A DNA stretch of 64,000 nucleotides from contig OW051470.1 of the NCBI GenBank assembly GCA_932521025.1, forward strand, positions 4,016,501 to 4,080,500, written 5' to 3'. The DNA is from Oscheius onirici. Lineage: Eukaryota; Nematoda; Chromadorea; Rhabditida; Rhabditidae. Position 1 is the first letter of the stretch; every line of letters begins with the position of its first letter. This document shows, one piece after another, positions 10,025 through 22,248 of the stretch. The position numbers and the translations under genes are program-made. The notes beneath the pieces were generated by a model that saw nothing but the letters and a program-made list of their open reading frames with translations, had not been told where the DNA came from and ran no database searches.

Positions 10025-11680
10025 CTACATCATACCAGCCTTTTGTAGGTTTTTCTGTATAATGGTGTCGATGACGGACGAAATGACCAATTGGACTTGA
10101 TTGGTGTCTGTGGCACAAGTCTCGTGCATATAGATAGTCTTTTTCTCGGGAAACATGTTCAAATCCGAGAATTTGCTCTTGATGAAAGCCACAGCTTCCG
10201 CATAGTTTTGACCGCCGTCGTAGTCGGGAAAAGCGGCAGTGATGTTGACTCGTTGAATCTTCTCCATAAAGAGATCTTTCTTGTTCAAGAAGAGAATGAC
10301 GGCAGTACTGTAGAAATAGTTACTGTTACAGATGGAACTGAACAGATTCATCGATTCGATCATTCGATTCGTCTGGTCGTCCTCGTACAAAACTTGGTCA
10401 TATTCACTGATAGCTGTGATGAAAATGATGGCCTCAACATTGTCAAAGTAATGAATCCATTTTCGGCGCTCAGATCGTTGACCTCCCACATCGAATACCC
10501 TGAAAATACGATAAATAGGGACAAGAATGATGTCAATCTCGATTATTTCTCTACGACTGTTTCCAACTCTCGTTTCCACGTGGGCGTCTGACGTCCCATT
10601 CTCACTGTGAGAGAAGGTAATCAGGATGAGCAAAGGTCTCTTTTCTAATCCAAGGACTCTCACCTGAAGTCGAGATCTTTGATTTTAAATTTGACTTCGA
10701 CGACTCCAGTTGTCGCGACTCTTGAGAAAAGAATATCTTGGACTGAAGGTCGATAGCCCGATTCGGCAATTCTTTGCACTGAATCCAAGAAACTGAACGA
10801 GTTTGATTGAAATGAAACGAGAGAATACTTACTGTTTCGCCGAATCTGTCAACTGGAATTCGCTCCTCATCTCGTAGGCTTTTTTCACGGCCGGATCCTC
10901 CCAAAGAAGTTCAATTGCCTTCGCTACTTCGTCTGTCAGAGGCTGTTGTTCTTCTCCCAACTCTTGTACTCGAAAAACTGTCGATTTCAACTTTTCCATG
11001 TCCGGATTATCCAGTGGGATGTACAAGACGTTGTCCATGGCTTGGAGTATTGTGCACATCGAGACTACTGTATTCCCATAGATGATACTCTTCTTCTCGT
11101 TAATCTCGTCTTCCGAGAATCCGCTGCTATGGAGAATCCTGAAAGAGTTCTCTTTGAGCACAGAAACAGTTTCAGAAAAGGACAACCTTTTCTTTTCTCA
11201 TTCCCTTCGTCTGACTGTCTTTTGAGACTAATTAGTCCAAATAGTTCACACGTACTTTTGTTCATAGGAACAAGTTGTGTTACACTTGTCCTGGCTATAA
11301 ACAAAAAGTAGCACAAGAACCGAGTAATCAACAGAGTAATAACTATGCTTCCTGGAAGTTTTATTGTCAGTAAAAACGTCTTTTTTATTGACAGCTCGGA
11401 ACACGGTTTTGCTAATGAGAATTTCTGCTTGAATCTCTTTTTTGTATAGACCTGCTGAAAAACAAGCCATTCATGTCACCTATTGTATTAGATTAGCGTC
11501 GTATCATAAACAGACTCACTGCATTTGTTTTAGCACCGTACTCTTTCCACATTCTCCGGCTCCGAGAAGAAGCAACTTGACGATTGAACTCGTCTGTCTC
11601 TTGTCATCTTTGAGTTGTTTCTCAATCTCCTTGTTCCGAGCAGCCGCATCCGGGTCTTCCTGACTCTGACAGGCACCCAT
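10025..11680 (-). CDS. Heterotrimeric G-protein alpha subunit (nematode GPA type)
   Basis: Four exons (11680-11520, 11138-10833, 10792-10664, 10499-10025) sum to 1071 nt, giving 356 residues, the normal length for G-alpha. The N-terminus MGACQS has the myristoylated Gly2 and a palmitoylatable Cys4. Further motifs in order are the P-loop GAGECGKST, switch I RVATTG, switch II DVGGQRSERRKWI, NKKD for guanine recognition, and ETCATDTNQ near the end. The C-terminus is NLQKAGMM, without the Cys at -4 that pertussis toxin modifies. The large first intron (11519-11139) contains no further exon that fits. The combination suggests one of the nematode-specific sensory-neuron G-alpha proteins rather than the Gs, Gq, Go or G12 orthologues. 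That placement is inferred, so no gene name is given. Confidence 0.93.
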
Positions 11681-14600
11681 TCCCTTAAAAGGCCAGAAAA
11701 TTGTTGTAGTGAAGAAAGACGTAAGCAAGAGGTAAAATACAAAATGAGATTGACTCGTGCAATGACCGAGGGGAAGTAATTGCACTTGGTCGGAGTCATA
11801 TTGGCAACACATGCGATTTCCGTATCCAAGAAGAAGAAGAGGTCCAGAGACCAACTCTTTTGATTCAGTAGAAAGAAAGAGTAGACTCCGGGAAAACAAA
11901 ACTAAGAAAGGGAAATGGGATCTACCGAAAGGGGCGGAGTCGGAGAATGGAGGCTGTCTCATGATCCACAGAACTCGAAGCGATTGAGAGTTCATTAGAC
12001 TCGAATTGAAATGAGGGATGCGCATAGCGACCAGTCAGGTTACCAAGGGGTAATTGGCACTCAGATGTACTCATCTAGTGAAAAAAATGGATAAAACTCG
12101 GCGATCTTTTGAGCCAGTCTTTCTGTTGTTTAACCTAGAGTGATTGTTCGATCAAGTGTCTTTTGAGTGTTCTTACAATTAGTTGTTAATAGTTAGTCCA
12201 TCGTGACCAGAAGGAATGCCATTCTATTGAGAAAGTAATGATGCAATGACTGTGAAGTTCGAGGGACGACTGAGAAGGTGTGGGAGTCTAGAAAGCCGAT
12301 TCCGTAGGAAGACGTGGTTTTTGATGAGAATGGAATAATTTTCTCACACGTACATTGGGGTAAGTATGTGTTGTCCCATACCAAAGGTTATTTCGAATCC
12401 GCTGATACACAACGTGTGCCATATCATATAGATTTCTCTGCGTAATCTCCAGAAGAAGTCACGGAGTACAATCAGTTGTGTTTTGCTCAAACTCGTGCTC
12501 GCTTCAGTCTACCAGACGGTCGGAGATTAACGAGAAGAGGAGTCTGGAGTGCACTGGAAAGAGTGATAAAGGAGGCGTCAAGGCAACCGGGTAATCAGTG
12601 AAGGAAACGTGGGAAAAGGGCGGATTACCCATCGAAATGGATGAGACTCAATCGACGGATTATGGGGGTAGGAGGTACGGGGATTGTCCAGCTAACTCGA
12701 GTCTTTTGAGTGTTCTTACAATTAATGGGTTTATTCGCGTTGATCTACGGGGGTTCCGTGTAGCGAAAGTACGCTTCTCCTGGCGGTAGATGCGAGTTAC
12801 GATCCGAGCTTCTCCAGTGCTAGTTGGACCGGGACAGGCTAGGCTGGCGAGAGATGCCAGGGTAGACTACCTTCGTGTACTACCACCCTGGATTGAACTT
12901 GCGATTGTTTTCTTCATAGACTGTCATCCACCTGACTATCCGGGTTATCTTACAATTAGTTTCTAATATTTAGTTAGCCGTATCCTTGGGACAGAAACGG
13001 TCGGTTAGGAAGTTGGCATAAATGTCTTTACGTGAATTGACTTGTCAAACCCAAGATTTGCGGCACTTTTCACAAAATCATGTGATTCGTCCTAGATTTC
13101 CTCTATTCCTAACCACAAAAAAGAAGAAAAAGAGCTCATTAGTGGTAATGATGCGAAGGAAAGTTAACTTTTGATGATAATAACAAGGACTGAAAATCAA
13201 TCCCTGAATTTGTCTCGCCTGACCTCTCACGGACAAAGACGCTGACGTAAACTGAGACGGTCGAGCATAGAAAGTACGTGAACAGACTCGCACAATTGGG
13301 AAAAGATCCCTCTAATCATGTGTACTAATTAACCTACAGTGAATCAGTTATCCGGAGAGAAAGGGGACTCCATGTTGAAAGCGAGAGACACATTCCGATG
13401 AATGGGCATAATAACCAGCCACGAAATTACAGGTGCTCGAATAGGACACAGCTCGTTTTTGTCTAATTGGCGGTCACATGTGTTATTTCCCCTTATCTGG
13501 ATATGCTCCAGATCTTGAAAAGACCTTTTCAGAATCTCGAAGAAATGTGACGGTCTTCGTTAATTAGATAGGCGTCTCTTTTTAACAGATTACTCATCCG
13601 AGTGTACGCGAAATACTACTGGAGGGGATTACAAAGATAACAGAGTCGGTGAGGGACTGACTGTGATTCAAAGACCAATCTGTACGAACTTCCAGTATTC
13701 TCCGAATAGATCTGTACTGATCAGTCTCAGTTCTTGTCTCTTTGAAGTTCCAGTACGTTTGTTCAGTCTTATGAAGACTGAGATTTACAACGGGTCCTCT
13801 CAAGGAGCCATAAGTTACCAATTTGACGAGCAACAAGTAGCTCGGAAGACAATTAGCGGGGCTTGCCCTCCCTCCAGCGCATCTTAACTACCTCGCAATA
13901 AATTAGGCTAATCCAGTTTTGCGGAGTGATCAATAGCAGAGACAGAGACGTTCACTTGGTGATGAGCTCTTATCTCACCTGTCTCTTCTGGAGTACCCCA
14001 GTTGTGTGTTATTCGTCACTTGAAGCTATCCTTCGTTCTTTGCAGATTTTCAATGCTATCTGATCTGAAGTAGTTCTCGTTCACTTCCTGTCTTCTTGGT
14101 TACGTACTTCCGTCTGATCTTTCCGGATTCACTTGATTAAATATCGCTAGTAGTTCAAGCTGAAGACTTTATCTGTTTCGCTTACAGATGTACTCAAACT
14201 TCTGAAAAGGAGAGTCACTGATTGAGCTAATCTGTCCGGAAACTCTAGTTGTCTCTCGGTTCTCGAAAGACAATCTGTCAGTTATCCCAGTTAAATGCTT
14301 GCCTATTCATCGTGCCTCGTTGGGGTGTGAATGGCTCGCCTTTCTCTAGGCCCCTCATAGTCCGCGAAAGCACAATTCGTTGTATGGCGGCCAGTCGAGC
14401 ATGAAACCGCCGGGACGCTTCTCTGCCCTTTGATTCGCCGTCTGAATTCCTCCCTCACAGACCACCCTGAACATTGACCTCTTTTTCTCTATACTCTCTA
14501 CTTTTTGACCCTAAAAATAAGCAGAGAGTGCTTCTTCTCTGTCGATAACTCTCTTAAAAGATATAGAGAACTCGTTTAGGCCGGAAGAAGACGACCCTAA

Positions 14601-16700
14601 CGCCTCTCTCCGAATGTGTTTTCGGGGATCCTCTTGGTCGAATCAAATCAACTCTCCAGTTGGTCCCCACCTTTTTGTCCGAAGAGGTGTCCACATTGTT
14701 CTCAAAAGACGTTGTCTGTCAGTATGTAGGACACCTGACTGAAATGACTCACGGGACTTTCCTCTTTCCCTAATTACTCAAATTGGTCCTCATTTTACCC
14801 AGGCGCTTCCCCTTTTTAACAGCTACTTTTAAAATTCTGTTTGATGACTCAGTATTCCAGAAATTCTATCTTTGACTCAGTGACCGGTACCTCGTCTCCC
14901 TGGGGATCGTCTTTCAGCAGCCAACAGTTATTGTGAAGTTTGTTCATTGTGACCCGTTCTGGAGGGCAACGAGGACAGATTAAGGGGAAGAGGGGAATCG
15001 ATGTGAAGCAGTTGCGTAAAACGGTTATATTTGGTATGAATGAGGGTCATCCGTCGAGAGACAAACAGAAAACAAAGACCTCCCCGAATGGTCGTAAACG
15101 ACGTCCACCAGAGGTGGAGCAGTCCTTTTTCCCACAGCTGTCACCGCCATCGATTGATCCCTCCTCTCTTACCCCTCCCGAGGCAGCTAACACATGTATT
15201 TCAGACTGACAACTGTTTGGGGTTTATTAAAGAACACACTCGGCTCTTTTCTCTCTTCCGCTTTCCATTTTGATCGCCTTCTTTGAACATACCTCCTATC
15301 AAACCTGGTAGTCCTGAAACATTCGCCTATTCGTTTTCTCTAAGGGTTTTCGGCAAGCCTCGTTCAGTCCAAAAACGTTTATGAAAGCAAGTCGATTGGA
15401 GCATAGGTTAGTTTGGAACTAACATTGTTACAAGGTTTGTAATGCCCTTTCAAGACTAGAAGTGGAGATTCCCCCTTCTTTTGCGAAGTCTCACAATCTG
15501 TTTCACTGTTCTTAGCTCCATTGAATCCCCTTCTTCTACCACAACGTTCCCCTAACTGTTTTATCCCAGAACTGACTAATTGCTTTTGAGGTTTTCAAAG
15601 AAACTTTTCCAAAACAAAACAATAACTCTCATCAGATCTTCACAAATCTCCCCTCCGTTCCCTCAATAAAAGCTTCAGACACACATACTTGGGGCAATTA
15701 AAATAGTTCTACAATCTAGACGTGGAATACCCCTTGAACCAAAAGCAGTATAGTTCCCTCCTTTTTTGTAGTCATGTTCATTTCCAAACAACTTCTCTAT
15801 TTTTTTCAAACCCCTTTCGCCGCCTTTCGCACCGAACACACCATCGCACTTTAGTTATACTCTGATCTTGTTCTGCTGTAGCAGCCACATGAACTGTCGA
15901 AAGAAGATCCTGTCTCTTGCTACGCGATCTGACCATTAATCATGATCAGTCCTCTCTCTTCTTTTCCTCAGTTCTCTCCGCAACACTTGGTGGCTTGTTT
16001 TGACTCCATCATGAGCTATTAACTGGGCTCTCTCGCACCTTCTTTTGTTTTTAATCGGACAGAACTCGAACCCGATGAAAGAGCCATCTATTGATGCATT
16101 GATTGCCGACCAGCATCTGTCGCTCGAGCTGATGAGCGACAGCACCTTTTTACATATCATCTTGCAGCTCTAGTTCCAATGCTTACTCTCTCATTTCAAC
16201 AGTTTCCAACTTTTATTTCCTTAACAGACTCTTTCACTTCCTTATTTTTGCGAGCCTGCAAATGAAGGATCTGCCATATCTGTTGGTCATCTGACGGAAA
16301 AAGTTGACAACTGAAACGCACCTTGCCTCAATTGACTAAGTGCTGAAAACGTCATAACATTTGTCCCCGGAAATTCAACGCCCCTCTTCTGAAATGGAGC
16401 ATCTCTATAGTCTAGTTGGCTCTGTCAGATCGAATAAATCTTCGATTGCGCAAAAAGAGCCATCCTTCTCACGAGTCATGTATCTTTTTGTACACTTTTG
16501 CAGCATTTGAACAACTCTTTCTCAAAGTTCAAAGAAAGTCCACATTGTGAGTTAAGAAAACATCTTCTATTTCCATTCCAAGTAAGATTTCACTAGAGAA
16601 GCACTTTGAAACGTCTAGAGTTCTTTAATCGCGACGCCATCTTCTGATGTTTTATCCGGTCTTAGCGGATTGTTTGTTTGTATCTCACAATCTTTTTCAG
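11681..16700. other. Five-kilobase region without a recognised gene
   Basis: This stretch separates the divergent G-alpha and unc-103 genes. I found no exon with family resemblance on either strand. It contains the dispersed motif copies near 12160, 12703 and 12946 and many CT-rich tracts. It probably carries 5' control elements for one or both neighbours, since nematode neuronal genes often have long upstream regions. A still earlier unc-103 first exon or a non-coding RNA could lie here unrecognised. Confidence 0.4.
12160..12965. repeat. Dispersed short repeat copies
   Basis: The 22-base string CTTTTGAGTGTTCTTACAAT(TA) occurs at 12160-12181 and again at 12703-12724. A shorter related copy (ATCTTACAATTAGT) is at about 12947-12960, followed like the first by TTAGTTAG-type sequence. 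The copies share orientation and are about 540 and 240 bp apart. Their function is unknown. Confidence 0.5.
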
Positions 16701-16778
16701 ACCAACAGCAAATGGGCCCGGCTCTCTGACATCTGCTCCAGCCACGACGTCGTTCAGTCGTCTTCAACCATGCGTACT
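16701..16778 (+). CDS. unc-103: unc-103 candidate alternative first coding exon 1
   Basis: A CTTTTTCAG acceptor at 16700 begins a 78-nt exon ending at a GTGAGT donor. The only ATG gives just MRT before the donor, in phase 0, so it would join directly to the common exon beginning VLSLGADV at 24123. The exon is also open in that frame upstream of the ATG, so it may instead continue a further 5' exon not identified. It is the weakest of the candidates because the coding part is so short. Confidence 0.4.
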
Positions 16779-18779
16779 GTGAGTATCCCATTTCGGTCTA
16801 TTTCCGCAAAATCTGATCAGTTTACACGAAGAGAAAGCCTCTTCGTCATGTGCTTCATTTGCATAGTAATTTCGGGACGATTTGTTCTCTTTCATGGCTG
16901 CTTTGGATTGAGCAGAAAAGCGGTGAGGGGAAGGACAACAGGATTTGGGGAGGGTTTGTATTTCACAGAGGGGATAACCTCTGTTTGTTCTATTTCTACT
17001 CTTTCACACCCCGTTTCCATCTTTCTCATCCAATCGACTCATCCAGCAAAAAGATGTCATAACAACTTTTTAATAGGATCAACGTTCTGTTTAGTTTGTC
17101 ACTCTCAGAAGTCCATGTCCCTGCCGGATTCAGACGTTTTTTGTTCTGAGATCGGAGGCCATTCATTTCGAACGAACGTCGACTCGACAAAAAGGAATAA
17201 GTTTCATTGTGCCACGTAATGTTCGGCCGGCTACCTAGTGCCAGCCATTTTGACAGAATTTCCGTTCGTCTCTCCAGCCGAGAGGATGAATAGTCTATGT
17301 GGTTCTCACACCACAGCCTCCCTCTTCATCTCCTCCTCCTTTTCCTCTACTCCCGTTCTTTTTTTGACGTAACGAGAATAGTGTTAATTATTTACTTGGA
17401 GAGACGCTTCTCCACTCGTAGTTAACAACTAACCATCAAATCTGTAAAAGCCTCGGCCGAGAACATCCGGTCCACTTTCCGCGCAAACGTCTTCGCTGCT
17501 CTTCCTCGTTAAAGCCTGCGTCCAGCCAAGCGAGTCCTTGATTTTCGTCTTCTTCGACTTTTAAAAGAAAAGAGATGGCGTTGAGTTCATTATTTCTATT
17601 TGGTAGCGAATAACGAAATTACGCGATCGATCTTCGACGTGGCCAAAGGCCTAGAGGCGTTCCCCTAATTCATCTGTCTGTTTCAAAAAGGACTAACATA
17701 ATTGACCCTCGTGTTTTGGGCCTTCGGCTAATCGCCGTCTCTCTCCCTACCAACTTGTCTCCATAGAATTATTGAAAAGCCTTGGCAATATGGCGACGAG
17801 AGATTCGCTCCCCTTATTAGCGCAGCTACACTAATTACGCTCATTAGCTCGTTGTGTCTGATCCCCTCTTTTTCCGGCTAACAACCCCGTACCGAAGTGT
17901 CCCTTGACAATTCAGCGGCTCATTAGTGTTGCGGATTATCTGCTTTGGGCCTTCTTCCAGCGGATCCTTCTCTTTCCCTCTTGAGTCTCGTCTCGGGGCA
18001 GGTGTAAACGAGAGGGAAATTGGACGGAGCCAATTCCGCCAGACTATCCGTTTATCATTTCAAATTTTGAGCCACTCTTTTCATGAGTTCTTTCGAGCGT
18101 CTCCTCTTCCATTCATCTGTTTTCAACTCTTTTCACTTTCAAAAAGTTTCTTGAAAAATAATTCATGGAGACTAGTTAGAAGCAAAAAGAGATGTGCGGA
18201 AGACAACAGAATGTGTTTCATATAATTACTGGAAGGTCATCGATTCAGAACAGTGGAGCGTAAAAAGGAGGAATGGCACACATTAGGACTTTTTGCACTG
18301 GTCCCTTTATCTATTGTTTTGGAAAGTGCAACTTTTTTGAAACCAGAGGAGATCCACACAGTTAAGTCTAACTAATCACCGTTACCATTCGCTAAACAGA
18401 CTGTTGAACAATTCTAATCGATACCTTTCGCTTTAGTTCAAAAGTTTTCATTATTCGATTTATCAGTATCCGTATGACTAAATGCCGCCGTTTGAAAGAT
18501 CAACTTTTATCTAGAACTGCTCATTTCTTTTGAAGTTACTCCGATTTTGAAAATTTCGGATAATTCTTGGCAGGTGTTCCAGACGCCACGCAAACACAGT
18601 AGAAATCTCATAGCTCCAAATTAAGCGACGTTTAATTAGACGTTGCATCCCGTGGAGGAATCTCTTTGTCTTTTTGTCGCCTTTGGCGTTGTAATGAAGA
18701 CATCTCCCATCTGTCGTCTCATACTAATCGCCCCCTCAAACTCTCTTTCTCTCTTCATCTTATGTTGTCAGATGGTTGT

Positions 18780-18941
18780 ATGAAGACTATCGTGTTTGGA
18801 CGAGATTCGGGTGAGGGTCCATCTCCATGTGGCGGTCCGCCGTCCTTGACTTTCACCCCTCCAGGTCTAGCACCACCTCGGAGTCGAAGTGGAGTGGCTA
18901 GTGGTAGACCACATTCTCGACGAGCCAGCCGAATGCAGAAC
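18780..18941 (+). CDS. unc-103: unc-103 candidate alternative first coding exon 2
   Basis: It encodes 54 residues, starting MKTIVFGRDSGEG and ending SRRASRMQN, and stops at a good GTAAGA donor in phase 0 with the common exon at 24123. It is rich in Pro, Gly, Ser and Arg and contains a basic RRAS sequence that could be a kinase site. The ATG lies 9 nt behind a TTGTCAG acceptor. No PAS domain is present. Confidence 0.7.
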
Positions 18942-19485
18942 GTAAGACTTTTCATTATTCTTCTGTCAATTGCACCTGTCTCTGATAAAAAGACAGATCT
19001 CACGCCATGTGTATATCGAGTTAGTTGCCATGGGCCTTGGCGTCATGTTCTCTTCGCTCTGTCGACTCAAAAAGACTCTGGATGTTTGGTCCGTCCTACC
19101 ACTATTTTCAGAGCTCCATTTGGGCTTCTCGATTACACTTTTTGTCCGATCTTTCTCACTTTTCTGTGAAAAGTTCTTTCCAACAAAAGTCCCCAACACA
19201 AAGTGAACATTCGAAAGAAAACTCACCTCGTGTTGTTTTGCTCTGCTCCCTTCAATTTTCTCACAGTCATTCTGATTGCAGCAGTTCCCCCAACAGCCCA
19301 CCTTGCTCAGCCTGTTGGTGACCCTAGCGTCACAGGGAATTAGAGGCGCTAATTGTGAAGTGGTCCCTGTTGCGGCTCTGGCAGCCACATCGATTCCCTC
19401 CTATTTTCCTAGTCTTGTTCCGTCGTTTGTTTAATGAGAAGAGCCCCTATTATCAGAGGAGAGCCACTGTAGATGTTTTGGCCAG

Positions 19486-19554
19486 ATGCGGAGACCAGCG
19501 CCGAAGTCGGCTCTCAAGCTCTCACAATTGCTCGTCTCGCCTGGATACATTCGG
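19486..19554 (+). CDS. unc-103: unc-103 candidate alternative first coding exon 3
   Basis: It encodes 23 residues starting MRRPAPKSALKLSQLL and ends at a GTCAGT donor in phase 0 with the common exon at 24123. The donor is less canonical than others in the array. The supports are phase and position within the unc-103 upstream region, so confidence is lower. Confidence 0.4.
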
Positions 19555-19985
19555 GTCAGTTTTGGACTTGTCTCACGGTCTTGGGAGAATCAGGGTAAAA
19601 CACTGCCAATCAGCCTTGCAACTTTCTCATCTTACTCATATTATTTCGTTTTACTTTTATATCTGTTACAAGATGGTCCCACTTTTAAAGTTGCTGGAAA
19701 CTAACAGGTGCAATGTTTGTTCCGCGAAGACTATGTTTAGATCAAGCTGCTCTTAGTCACTGCCTATAAAGACATGTTGAGCACAAATGTATCTGTTTTC
19801 GATGAATGAGGCCAGTCCCTTTGAGAGTATCTTGGACTCCGGATCAGAAATCCTTGTGCGAGATGCAATTAGCGCCGTGTGTTTAGTGTCCCACTCTGTG
19901 GCTTGCCTGCTCCCACTTCTGCTGTCACAAAGAGACCCAATGTATTCATGACAATCGCTACCTAAAGTCCTTGTCAGTTCTCAAA

Positions 19986-20105
19986 ATGAACTCTAACGGG
20001 CCGCCGTCTGGTGAAAGTCGACCGAAACTCTCGATAGTTTCTGGTTCGACCAGAGCTGTTCGTCATTCGCGCCAGCATCAAATTCTCAGTCCACAGGCTT
20101 TGGCG
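19986..20105 (+). CDS. unc-103: unc-103 candidate alternative first coding exon 4
   Basis: It encodes 40 residues starting MNSNGPPSGESRPKLSIVSG and ending ILSPQALA, followed by a strong GTGAGT donor in phase 0 with the common exon. The segment is Ser/Arg-rich and hydrophilic, as expected for a cytoplasmic channel N-terminus. Confidence 0.7.
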
Positions 20106-20763
20106 GTGAGTATTCTCCTTTTCCTCTCCGTGGATTCAGCTCCTTTTGACCTCTGGGACCAAATTTTGCATTAGGAATTCCTGATGAACCCATAATTAAA
20201 GTCCGCCTCACGGTAAACATCTCAGTCGTTCACGATTTCTGATTTTCCCTCGTTACACGGGTCATTCGATTCCAGCTCAAATGGACCCGACCCACTTCCC
20301 ATCTGAAACTCCAATCCTTCTCTTTTGGACGTCATTCTTTGTGACGTATCATGACGTTCCGAAGGCTTCCTCAAAACTTCCTTGGTGAAATAGTGAGGGT
20401 GGCGCTCATTAGGCCAGAGGACAGATTTCACGGAGACACGAGCGAGCTCTCGAATCCTTGCTAACTCTTTGCTAAGCCATGTTCTGATCTAGTCCGGATT
20501 TAGTTTGGATTCACTTGTTTCTACCACGCGGTGCTCTTCGCTTCCCTTCTTCGCAGATGGTAATGTCTTCTTCATTGAAAGAATAATCGCTGGCACATTC
20601 TTCTTGTCCTTTTTGCGACTGCTCGTCTTTTCCTTCTTCTCGTCACCGTGGCGACGAAGACGAAAAGAGGAGACCTCCCCTGGATTCATATTCACTCATT
20701 CAACATGGCGTGCCGGTGAATATTTCGTGTTTCCAAGCCTAGCAACGCCATGTTACGAGCACT

Positions 20764-21036
20764 ATGAAACCGACTCCTCATCTCCAAATCTCTCGATCGC
20801 TAGAGCAGGCTATCGATGCCGCCTTTGCCGGCACTCCGCTCCACCCGGAATCGTTTGAACAGCAAAATGGATTTCTACCAAAGAAGTCCACGGTCTCTCT
20901 ACAGGGCCATCTAGAGGCTAGTCGACAGCGTAGTGTCCCGATGAGTGTCACTTCTTCGACGTCCAACAACTTGTTGAGAAAAGTCAGCAGAAAAGGATCA
21001 AACGCGACACGAAATCTAGCCAAGCGAGCTGAAGTG
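20764..21036 (+). CDS. unc-103: unc-103 candidate alternative first coding exon 5
   Basis: It encodes 91 residues, the longest of the alternative N-termini. It starts MKPTPHLQISRSLEQAIDAA and ends NLAKRAEV before a GTAAGA donor in phase 0. The middle carries a Ser-rich stretch and a basic LLRKVSRKGS sequence with possible phosphorylation sites. It does not resemble the PAS domain of vertebrate ERG channels. Confidence 0.75.
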
Positions 21037-21344
21037 GTAAGAATACTATTAGGACAAAGTGTGAGAGTTGTTTCGATAATTGTTTCCTTCTGGACTTTTT
21101 CTTTCTCATTGTTCATTCATTGAGAACTGTCACTCGAGATTTCCGAGACTTCGGAGAACGGAGGCCCTTTTATTCAATCTGCACGGGGCGAGCCATCCTA
21201 AAGACGTGCCTCGATATACCTTTTGGACGGAGACATTGTTTTGTGCTCCTCCTCCATTTGGCTCCGTCGAGTGGCATCACGTCGTGGCCAATTTCAGTCA
21301 CGATTGGCTCCTTGAGTTCTTTTATGTCGGCCTGATCTGGGCCT

Positions 21345-21428
21345 ATGACCAGACGTCCGCCGCTTCAGCGACTTGCTCCAGTTCTAGAAGATGAGGCTAG
21401 TCATGAGAGCGATGACGAGGAGCAGCAG
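21345..21428 (+). CDS. unc-103: unc-103 candidate alternative first coding exon 6
   Basis: It encodes 28 residues, MTRRPPLQRLAPVLEDE then an acidic tail ending SDDEEQQ, directly before a GTGTCT donor in phase 0. The strong basic-to-acidic charge pattern looks coding. The donor is not perfect. Confidence 0.55.
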
Positions 21429-22203
21429 GTGTCTTTTTCCTCCCCGTTCCAGCCGGGTCCAGCTCTCTCTTAATTGACTCTTCTCTAATCTGAAGACTTT
21501 TGATTAGAATCGAGGCTCATTAACAGGGCTCCTTTATTGGTATTTTCAATTATTCCATATTGCGCAGACACACGCCACCAAAAGGGGTGGGCTCCATATC
21601 TCTTCCGCTTCCCCTTTGTTTTCCATATAATAAGCAAAAAGACCTAGATCATACACTCTTTTTCCACATACTTTTAGGAGTAACTAAAGACTAAAGAATA
21701 GGCAACTTTGAATTCTAAGGAAATGTAAATTGTTCTTGAACAGGAGTATGATCAAAGAACCTTTTTGTAAGTATAGAAAAAGATTCTCGAGATTTGAGTT
21801 GACACCCGCGTATAACTCACTTTAGTCAATTGAAAAGAGCCGCATTAACTCTCGTATCAATTCGATTTACCAGCGAGTCTTTTGTTCCTTCTGCTTTGAG
21901 AAGAAAGTGATCACGGTGTGGTCGCGTGTCACTCGGCCGTCCCTCCAATCCACTCGTAGGCCTCCTCGTTGCCTCTCAAATTCGGGCTCTTGTCTCTTGA
22001 CAAAAGTTGTGTATTAGTCAAAAAGAATGTAAGGGAGCTGGACCCCGGTCTCATCCGTTTTCTCTCCTTTCCTCTCTCCAATTGCACTGTAACAGAGTCG
22101 GCATTTGCTATCGCCGGCCACGCCAACGACTCCGACGACCCAATCTAGGCGTAACGCAGCCGTCGTGCAAAGGCGCGCAAGCGCCTTTGTAAGGCGTGTG
22201 TCG

Positions 22204-22248
22204 ATGGCAATTCCAACTTTGACAGCTGACCCAGTGCCATTCGCAGCG
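22204..22248 (+). CDS. unc-103: unc-103 candidate alternative first coding exon 7
   Basis: It encodes 15 residues (MAIPTLTADPVPFAA) and ends at a strong GTAAGT donor in phase 0 with the common exon at 24123. It is short, so phase and donor quality are the evidence. Confidence 0.5.

Noticed and set aside
10091-10591. Long plus-strand open frame across the G-alpha gene
   Set aside because: It is the antisense shadow of the conserved G-alpha exon 4.
12790-12960. GC-richer stretch considered as a tRNA or other structured RNA
   Set aside because: No A-box/B-box pair or cloverleaf arms could be drawn; no tRNA was found anywhere in the window by eye.
14940-15273. Pro/Lys-rich plus-strand frames considered as another unc-103 first exon
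   Set aside because: No donor in phase 0 with the common exon at 24123 and no clear coding bias.
18755-19003. Minus-strand frame opposite unc-103 first exon 2
   Set aside because: It is complementary to the exon, with no start context or splice sites.
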